Shown one piece after another: positions 1 through 6,633 of a DNA stretch of 10,242 bases (position 1 is its first letter; each line of letters begins with the position of its first letter). The notes below the pieces were generated by a model, which worked only from the letters and a program-made list of their open reading frames with translations, did not search any database and had not been told where the DNA came from. The stretch spans positions 1 to 10,242 of the forward strand of contig JAEYVD010000438.1 of NCBI GenBank assembly GCA_023432075.1. Reading direction: 5' to 3'. The position numbers and the translations under genes are program-made. The DNA comes from Pseudomonadota bacterium (lineage in GTDB: Bacteria; Pseudomonadota; Gammaproteobacteria; Burkholderiales; Burkholderiaceae_B).

Positions 1-35
1 AAACCTGGTGCGTCTACCAATTTCGCCACCTTCGC
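1..35 (-). tRNA. tRNA-Leu, 5' part only (cut by window edge)
   Basis: Read on the minus strand, position 35 down to 1 begins GCGAAGGTGGCGAAATTGG and continues through the D-loop sequence GGTAGACGC into the 5' side of the anticodon stem (CCAGG) and TT. This matches the 5' half of bacterial leucine tRNAs: 7-nt acceptor strand, TG, and a long D arm with GGTAGACGC. Counting along the gene, the last base inside the window (T) should be the first anticodon base. Together with the CACCAGGTTT context, which resembles the E. coli tRNA-Leu of anticodon UAG, this suggests UAG, though UAA cannot be excluded because the rest of the anticodon, the variable arm and the 3' end lie outside the window. It is divergent from dapC. 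Confidence 0.9.
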
Positions 36-52
36 AATAGGCCAAGCCCGCT

Positions 53-58
53 ATTGTA
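53..58 (-). promoter_or_regulatory. Candidate -10 box for the tRNA-Leu gene
   Basis: The minus strand reads TACAAT here, five of six matches to the sigma-70 -10 consensus, ending about 17 nt before the tRNA 5' end. That position would put transcription start near 46 with a short leader, as is usual for tRNA genes. No good -35 hexamer lies at 16-18 nt spacing; the nearest resemblance is TGAC at about 20 nt, overlapping the first codon of dapC. A GC-rich stretch (GCGGGC) lies between the -10 and the gene and could act as a stringent-type discriminator, which is inference. Confidence 0.45.
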
Positions 59-65
59 GCTTGCT

Positions 66-74
66 TGTTAAAAT
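66..74 (+). promoter_or_regulatory. Candidate extended -10 promoter of dapC
   Basis: TGTTAAAAT combines a TG dinucleotide one base upstream with the -10-like hexamer TAAAAT (five of six matches to TATAAT). This is the extended -10 pattern that can work without a -35 box, and indeed no TTGACA-like hexamer is found 16-18 bp upstream. The predicted start of transcription falls at 81-83, on or next to the A of the dapC ATG at 83, so the transcript would have essentially no 5' leader. The element lies only 7 bp from the opposing tRNA-Leu -10 box. Confidence 0.45.
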
Positions 75-82
75 CTTGCGTC

Positions 83-1279
83 ATGAATCCGCGCCTCGAT
101 GCCCTGCACCCCTACCCGTTCGAAAAACTGCGCGCGTTGCTGGCTTCCGCCAGCTCGCAGCCGGACGGTATTACGCCCATCAACCTGTCGATCGGCGAGC
201 CCAAGCACGCCGCGCCCGAACGCGTGGCGCAAGCCATTCGCGACGGCATGGCTGGGCTTTCCGTCTACCCGTCGACGAAGGGCGATCCGGCCTTGCGCCG
301 GGCCATCTCGGCGTGGCTGGCGCGCCGCTACAGCATTCCGGCGCCTGACGCCGACACGCAGGTCCTGCCGGCACTGGGATCGCGCGAGGCGCTGTTTGCA
401 TTCACGCAGACCGTGATCGACCCCGCGGCCGGTTCGGTGGTGATCTGCCCCAACCCGTTCTATCAGATCTACGAAGGCGCCACGCTGCTGGCGGGCGCGA
501 CGCCCTACTTCGTCAATGCCGATCCGGTCCGCAATTTCGGCAGCGACTGGAACCAGGTGCCGGAAGATATCTGGAAGAAGACGCGCCTGGTGTTCGTGTG
601 CTCGCCGGGCAACCCCGCTGGCAACGTCATGTCGCTGCAGGAGTGGGAAACGCTGTTCAAGCTGTCGGACCGCCACGGTTTCGTGATCGCGTCGGACGAG
701 TGCTATTCCGAGATCTACCTGGACGAGGGCGATGCGCCGCTGGGCGGATTGCAGGCGGCCCGGCGCCTGGGACGGGACGACTACCGTAATCTGGCGGTGT
801 TTTCCAGCCTGTCCAAGCGGTCCAACGTGCCGGGCCTGCGGTCGGGCTTCGTGGCGGGCGACGCAGCGCTGATCGGCCGCTTTCTGCTGTATCGCACGTA
901 TCATGGCAGTGCGATGAGCCCGATCGTGTCCGCGGCCAGCATTGCCGCATGGACGGACGAGGCCCACGTGAAGGAAAACCGCCGCCAGTACCGCGAAAAA
1001 TTCGACGCGGTGCTGCCCATCCTGCAAAAGGTGCTGGATGTGTCGCGGCCGCAGGCTTCATTTTATTTGTGGGCGGCAACGCCCGGTTCCGATACCGCAT
1101 TCGTTCGCGACCTCTATGGCCGTACCGGTGTTACCGTGCTGCCAGGCAGCTTCCTCGCGCGCGAGGCGCACGGCATGAATCCGGGCCAGGGACGCATCCG
1201 CATCGCCCTGGTGGCGCCCTTGGCCGACTGCGTGCAGGCGGCCGAGCGCATCGCCCATTTTGTACATACTTCTGTTTGA
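83..1279 (+). CDS. dapC: N-succinyl-L,L-diaminopimelate aminotransferase
   Basis: PLP-dependent class I/II aminotransferase of 398 residues. It transfers an amino group, normally from glutamate, to N-succinyl-2-amino-6-ketopimelate, giving N-succinyl-L,L-diaminopimelate for lysine and peptidoglycan synthesis in the cytoplasm. Visible fold-type I marks are INLSIGEPKH (33-42), the NPAG motif with N177, D205 and Y208 in SDECY, the Schiff-base lysine K245 in SLSKRSNVPG, R253, and R373 in the C-terminal RIRIAL strand, expected to bind the substrate carboxylate. The assignment to DapC over other aminotransferases rests on the fold, on similarity to the B. pertussis DapC type and on adjacency to dapD and dapE. 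ATG at 83 is preferred over an in-frame TTG at 65, because the protein conventionally begins MNPRLDALHPYPFEKL. No Shine-Dalgarno sequence precedes either start. dapD begins 24 nt after the stop. Confidence 0.95.
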   Translation: MNPRLDALHPYPFEKLRALLASASSQPDGITPINLSIGEPKHAAPERVAQAIRDGMAGLSVYPSTKGDPALRRAISAWLARRYSIPAPDADTQVLPALGSREALFAFTQTVIDPAAGSVVICPNPFYQIYEGATLLAGATPYFVNADPVRNFGSDWNQVPEDIWKKTRLVFVCSPGNPAGNVMSLQEWETLFKLSDRHGFVIASDECYSEIYLDEGDAPLGGLQAARRLGRDDYRNLAVFSSLSKRSNVPGLRSGFVAGDAALIGRFLLYRTYHGSAMSPIVSAASIAAWTDEAHVKENRRQYREKFDAVLPILQKVLDVSRPQASFYLWAATPGSDTAFVRDLYGRTGVTVLPGSFLAREAHGMNPGQGRIRIALVAPLADCVQAAERIAHFVHTSV

Positions 1280-1303
1280 CCAACCTTTAAAAGCTGAGCC
1301 GCT

Positions 1304-3264
<1,961 letters not shown>

Positions 3265-3273
3265 TGCCCGCGC

Positions 3274-3295
3274 CGGCGGGACGCCAGTCCCGCCG
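3274..3295 (+). other. GC-rich hairpin just after dapE
   Basis: A perfect 9-bp inverted repeat, arms CGGCGGGAC and GTCCCGCCG with a 4-nt loop GCCA, begins 9 nt after the dapE stop. No T tract follows, so it is not itself an intrinsic terminator. It could protect the 3' end of the dap mRNA or help RNA polymerase pause ahead of the terminator at 3309, both of which are inferences. Confidence 0.6.
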
Positions 3296-3308
3296 CGCAC
3301 GCTTTCCA

Positions 3309-3331
3309 GCCCCCTTTCAGGGGGCGTTTTT
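3309..3331 (+). terminator. Intrinsic terminator of the dapCDE unit
   Basis: GCCCCC and GGGGGC pair perfectly around the loop TTTCA, followed after one G by TTTTT and then a second T cluster (CCGTTTT). The stem is short (6 bp) but all G/C. It ends only 28 nt before the prmB start codon. Confidence 0.8.
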
Positions 3332-3349
3332 CCGTTTTCCCCCTGGGAC

Positions 3350-3354
3350 GGTGA
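3350..3354 (+). promoter_or_regulatory. Ribosome binding site of prmB
   Basis: GGTGA, complementary to the 3' end of 16S rRNA (part of the AGGTGA-type site), lies 5 nt before the ATG at 3360 and supports that start. Confidence 0.6.
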
Positions 3355-3359
3355 TTTGA

Positions 3360-4265
3360 ATGCCTGATACGAACGCAACCTCCCGCCAAGAACTGCAGAC
3401 CGTGCGCGACCTGATCCGCTACGGCGTCTCGCGCCTGAACGGCGCCCAGGTGTCGCTGGGACATGGCAGCGACAATGCCTGGGACGAGGCGGTCTACCTG
3501 ACCCTGCACGCGCTGCACCTGCCGCTGGACACGCTGGATCCGTTCCTGGATGCGCGCGTGGTGCGCGAAGAACGCGAGCGTGTGCTGGACCTGCTGGACC
3601 GGCGCGTGGCCGAACGGGTGCCCGCCGCGTACCTGACGAACGAAGCCTGGCTTCGCGGCCACCGGTTCTACGTGGACAAGCGCGTGATCGTGCCGCGCTC
3701 GCCGATCGCCGAGCTGTTGGACGAGGGGCTGTCGCCGTGGGTGCAGGATGCGCTGGCCGTGGAGAACGTGCTGGACATGTGCACCGGCTCCGGCTGCCTG
3801 GCGATCCTGGCCGCGCTGGCCTTTCCCTACGCGCACGTGGACGCCGTGGACGTGTCCGCCGACGCCCTGGAAGTCGCGCGCCGCAACGTCGACGACTACG
3901 GGCTGGCCGACCGCCTGGATCTGCACGAAAGCAACCTCTTTGATGCCCTGCCCGCGCGCGAATACGACGTGATCGTCTGCAATCCGCCCTACGTGAACAG
4001 CGGCTCGATGCGCGCCCTGCCGCAGGAATACCTGCACGAGCCGCAATTGGCGCTTGCCGGCGGCGACGACGGCATGGACCTCGTGCGCCGCATCCTGCAA
4101 GCCGCCCCGCAATACCTGTCGGAGAACGGCGTGCTGGTGCTGGAAATCGGCCATGAGCGCGATTTCTTCGAGGCCGCCTTCCCGCAGCTTTCGCCAGTCT
4201 GGCTGGACACCGAGGAAGCCTCGGACCAGCTTCTGCTGCTTACCCGCGAGCAACTTAGCCTGTGA
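3360..4265 (+). CDS. prmB: Ribosomal protein L3 glutamine N5-methyltransferase
   Basis: 301-residue class I SAM-dependent methyltransferase of the HemK/PrmA-B-C group. PrmB methylates a conserved glutamine of 50S protein L3 (Gln150 in E. coli) during ribosome assembly. An N-terminal helical substrate-binding domain (about 1-105) precedes the Rossmann fold: SAM-binding motif I LDMCTGSGCLAIL (138-150), an acidic motif II region around DAVDVSADALEVARRN (161-176), and the catalytic motif NPPY at 208-211, which clamps the glutamine side chain. Assignment to PrmB over PrmC rests on the N-terminal helical sequence (the YLTNEAWLRGHRFYVD region with PRSPIAELL) and on length; PrmC is the main alternative. 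It follows the dap terminator closely without an obvious promoter, and its last 4 nt overlap the next gene. Confidence 0.93.
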   Translation: MPDTNATSRQELQTVRDLIRYGVSRLNGAQVSLGHGSDNAWDEAVYLTLHALHLPLDTLDPFLDARVVREERERVLDLLDRRVAERVPAAYLTNEAWLRGHRFYVDKRVIVPRSPIAELLDEGLSPWVQDALAVENVLDMCTGSGCLAILAALAFPYAHVDAVDVSADALEVARRNVDDYGLADRLDLHESNLFDALPAREYDVIVCNPPYVNSGSMRALPQEYLHEPQLALAGGDDGMDLVRRILQAAPQYLSENGVLVLEIGHERDFFEAAFPQLSPVWLDTEEASDQLLLLTREQLSL

Positions 4266-6196
4266 TACGCGCCAACGGATTGACCCTGCGCCGCGGCACG
4301 AAAGTGCTGCTGGACGGCGCCGAATTTGTCGTGAACCCGGGTGAACGGGTGGGAATCGTGGGCAAGAACGGCGCGGGCAAGTCCTCGCTGTTCGCGCTGC
4401 TGACCGGCGCGCTGGACGCAGACGCCGGCACGCTGTTGCTGCCCGCCGGCTGGCGCATCGCCAGCGTCGAACAAGAACTGCATGCGGACGACCGCCCTGC
4501 CCGCGAGTTCGTCATCGATGGCGACACGCACCTGCGCGCATTGCAGGCGCAGCGCGCGGCGCTGTCCGATGACCAGGGCACGCAGATCGCCGAAGTGGAA
4601 GCCGCGCTGGTGGAAGCCGGCGCCTGGAGCGCGGCATCGCGCGCCGAGCAGCTCTTGGCCGGCCTGGGCTTCAAGCCTGCCGAATGGACGCAACCGGTCG
4701 AGAGCTTTTCGGGCGGCTGGCGCATGCGCCTTGCGCTGGCCCGCGCGCTGATGGCCCCGTCTGAACTGCTTCTGCTGGACGAGCCCACGAACCACCTGGA
4801 TCTGGACGCGATGCTGTGGCTGGAGAAATGGCTGGCCGCCTACGAAGGCACCGTCATGCTGATCTCCCACGACACCGAATTCCTGGACGCGGTCGCGCGG
4901 TCGATCCTGCATTTTGACCATGCCAAGCTGACGCGGTATCGCGGCGGCTATGGCGACTTCCTGACGCAGCGTGCCGAGCGCCTGCGCCAGTCCAGCATCG
5001 CCTACGAGCGCCAGACACGCGAGACGGCGCGCCTGCAAGGCTTCATCGACCGCTTCAAAGCCAAGGCATCCAAGGCCAAGCAGGCGCAGAGCCGCGTGAA
5101 GGCGTTGGCGCGCATGCAGGTGCTGGCGCCGCTGCAAGCGGAAGCCGGCATTGACATTCGCATCCCCTCGCCCGACCAGGTTCCCGATCCGCTGCTGACG
5201 CTTGAGCATCTGTCGGCGGGCTACACGGACGCCGAAGGCAACGCCGTGCCCATCCTGCGCGATGTGACGCTGATGGTCCGCGCGGGCAGCCGCGTCGGCG
5301 TGCTGGGCGCCAACGGCGCGGGCAAGAGCACGCTGATCAAGACCCTGGCCGAGGAATTGCCCGTGCAGGCGGGCGAGCGCCGCGCCTCGCGCGGCCTGGC
5401 GATCGGATACTTCCACCAGCACCAGCTGGACATGCTGGACGTGGACAGCACGCCAATCGCGCACCTGGCCCGCCTGGCGCCGGAGGCGCGCGAGCAGGAA
5501 CTGCGTAATTACCTGGGCGGTTTCGGTTTCTCGGGCGATACGGTCACCAGCAAGGTCGGTCCGATGTCGGGCGGGGAAAAGGCGCGCCTGGCGCTGTCGC
5601 TCATTGTCTGGCAAAAGCCCAACCTGCTGCTGCTGGACGAGCCCAGCAACCACTTGGACGTTGAAACGCGCGAGGCCCTGGCCACGGCGCTCGCGGACTT
5701 CGGCGGCAGCATGTTGCTGGTGTCGCACGACCGCCATCTGCTGCGCACCACCGTGGACAGCTTCTGGATCGTGGCGGACGGCGCGGTGCGCGAGTTCGAC
5801 GGCGACCTGGAGGACTATCGCGACTGGCTGGCGGCGCGCAATGCGGACGAACGCGCCGAGGCGCGGGAAAGCGCCGAAAGCGGCAGTGAACCCGTCGTGG
5901 ATCGCAAGGCGCAGCGCCGCGCCGAGGCCGAGCAGCGGCAACGCCTGTCCGCCCTGCGCAAGCCGCTGGAGTCCAAGCTGGCCAAGGTGGAATCCGAGAT
6001 GGAAAAACTGCGGGGCAAACTCACGGCCCTGGACGCGGTGATCGCCGATCCGGACCTGTATTCCGACGCGCGTCGCGGCGAACGCCAGAAAGTCATGGCG
6101 GAGCACGGCGAACACGGCAAGCGCATGGGGGAACTGGAAGAGCAGTGGCTGGAGCTGCAGGGCTCGCTGGAAGAGATAGACCAGAGCGAAGCCTGA
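4262..6196 (+). CDS. YheS-like ABC-F family ATPase
   Basis: 644-residue soluble protein with two ATP-binding cassettes and no membrane segment, the ABC-F layout of factors that bind the ribosomal E site. Cassette 1 has Walker A GKNGAGKSS (34-42), signature FSGGW (149-153), Walker B LLLLDEP with E174 and switch H203. Cassette 2 has Walker A GANGAGKST (349-357), signature MSGGEK (435-440), Walker B with E460 and H489. Between them, about residues 235-300, is a charged alpha-helical linker rich in K, R and A that matches the P-site tRNA-interaction motif. Residues about 525-640 form a charged C-terminal coiled coil. Length and architecture fit E. coli YheS (about 637 aa); Uup is the main alternative. 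The start is GTG, overlapping the prmB stop as GTGA, with no Shine-Dalgarno of its own, so translation probably depends on prmB. The precise ribosomal role is unknown. Confidence 0.92.
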   Translation: MIRANGLTLRRGTKVLLDGAEFVVNPGERVGIVGKNGAGKSSLFALLTGALDADAGTLLLPAGWRIASVEQELHADDRPAREFVIDGDTHLRALQAQRAALSDDQGTQIAEVEAALVEAGAWSAASRAEQLLAGLGFKPAEWTQPVESFSGGWRMRLALARALMAPSELLLLDEPTNHLDLDAMLWLEKWLAAYEGTVMLISHDTEFLDAVARSILHFDHAKLTRYRGGYGDFLTQRAERLRQSSIAYERQTRETARLQGFIDRFKAKASKAKQAQSRVKALARMQVLAPLQAEAGIDIRIPSPDQVPDPLLTLEHLSAGYTDAEGNAVPILRDVTLMVRAGSRVGVLGANGAGKSTLIKTLAEELPVQAGERRASRGLAIGYFHQHQLDMLDVDSTPIAHLARLAPEAREQELRNYLGGFGFSGDTVTSKVGPMSGGEKARLALSLIVWQKPNLLLLDEPSNHLDVETREALATALADFGGSMLLVSHDRHLLRTTVDSFWIVADGAVREFDGDLEDYRDWLAARNADERAEARESAESGSEPVVDRKAQRRAEAEQRQRLSALRKPLESKLAKVESEMEKLRGKLTALDAVIADPDLYSDARRGERQKVMAEHGEHGKRMGELEEQWLELQGSLEEIDQSEA

Positions 6197-6232
6197 CCCG
6201 ACAGAAGCCGGCCCCGGATAGAAGCGGAGCAC

Positions 6233-6270
6233 AAAAAAAACAGGCCCCAAATTGGGGCCTGTTTCTTTTT
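6233..6270. terminator. Bidirectional intrinsic terminator between convergent units
   Basis: A strong hairpin, arms AAACAGGCCCC (6238-6248) and GGGGCCTGTTT (6254-6264) with loop AAATT, is flanked by eight A on the left and TTTCTTTTT on the right. It therefore has a U tract when read in either direction: it ends the prmB/ABC-F transcript on the plus strand and the chorismate mutase transcript on the minus strand. The minus-strand U tract (TTTTTTTT) is the more perfect one. The rest of the gap between 6197 and 6322 shows no other feature. Confidence 0.92.
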
Positions 6271-6322
6271 GGCTGGCTTATCCGGGCTGGCTTGCTGACC
6301 AGCCTCCGACGCGCGCCTGCCG

Positions 6323-6628
6323 TTACGAGTAAGGGCGCTCCCGCAGGCGGGTGTGGTGGTCGATCACGGTGTCGATCACTTCGCGCAGGATGGTTTCGCC
6401 CAGATCGGGCGGCACACCGGCTTCCAGTGCCAGGCGCCGGATGCGCTCGACCTGCTGGGCCTCGCGCTTGGGGTCCACCAGATCCATCCCGTGGTTGGTT
6501 TTCAGTTCGCCGATCATGTCCGTGCAACGGAACCGCACACCCAGCAGCAGCATGATCTGCTGGTCGATCTCGTCGATTTCGGCGCGCAGGGACGCCAGCT
6601 CGGCTTTGGGGGAATCGTTGTTGGCCAT
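6323..6628 (-). CDS. Chorismate mutase, stand-alone AroQ type
   Basis: 101-residue all-helical protein, about the size of a single AroQ domain. Chorismate mutase rearranges chorismate to prephenate, the branch point to phenylalanine and tyrosine. Alignment by eye to the E. coli P-protein mutase domain places R15 (LASLRAEIDEID) at the first substrate arginine, R32 or R34 at the second, K43 in GELK, and D52, R55 and E56 in VDPKRE. The final helix has a His pair (H91-H92) where the E. coli enzyme has an active-site glutamine. No signal peptide and no fused prephenate dehydratase or dehydrogenase domain is present. The family also includes isochorismate-pyruvate lyase (PchB), which is not excluded from sequence alone. 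The ATG is 5 nt after the uvrD stop, with AGGG inside the uvrD end as ribosome binding site, so it belongs to that operon. An open frame upstream to 6904 is uvrD shadow. Confidence 0.85.
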   Translation of the reverse strand: MANNDSPKAELASLRAEIDEIDQQIMLLLGVRFRCTDMIGELKTNHGMDLVDPKREAQQVERIRRLALEAGVPPDLGETILREVIDTVIDHHTRLRERPYS

Positions 6629-6633
6629 ATGTG

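Noticed and set aside
36..82. Lysine riboswitch or attenuator before dapC
   Set aside because: The gap is only 47 bp, mostly promoter elements, far too short for a lysine riboswitch (about 170 nt or more) and without any peptide-coding leader.
65..83. Upstream TTG start adding six residues to DapC
   Set aside because: The codon lies inside the likely promoter -10 region, has no ribosome binding site, and the added residues (MLKSCV) are not part of the usual DapC N-terminus.
3989..6250. 753-codon open frame on the minus strand opposite prmB and the ABC-F gene
   Set aside because: It is the mirror of a highly GC-biased gene on the plus strand, with repetitive low-complexity R/Q/A/G/H composition and no recognisable motif, while the plus strand carries complete Walker, signature and NPPY motifs.
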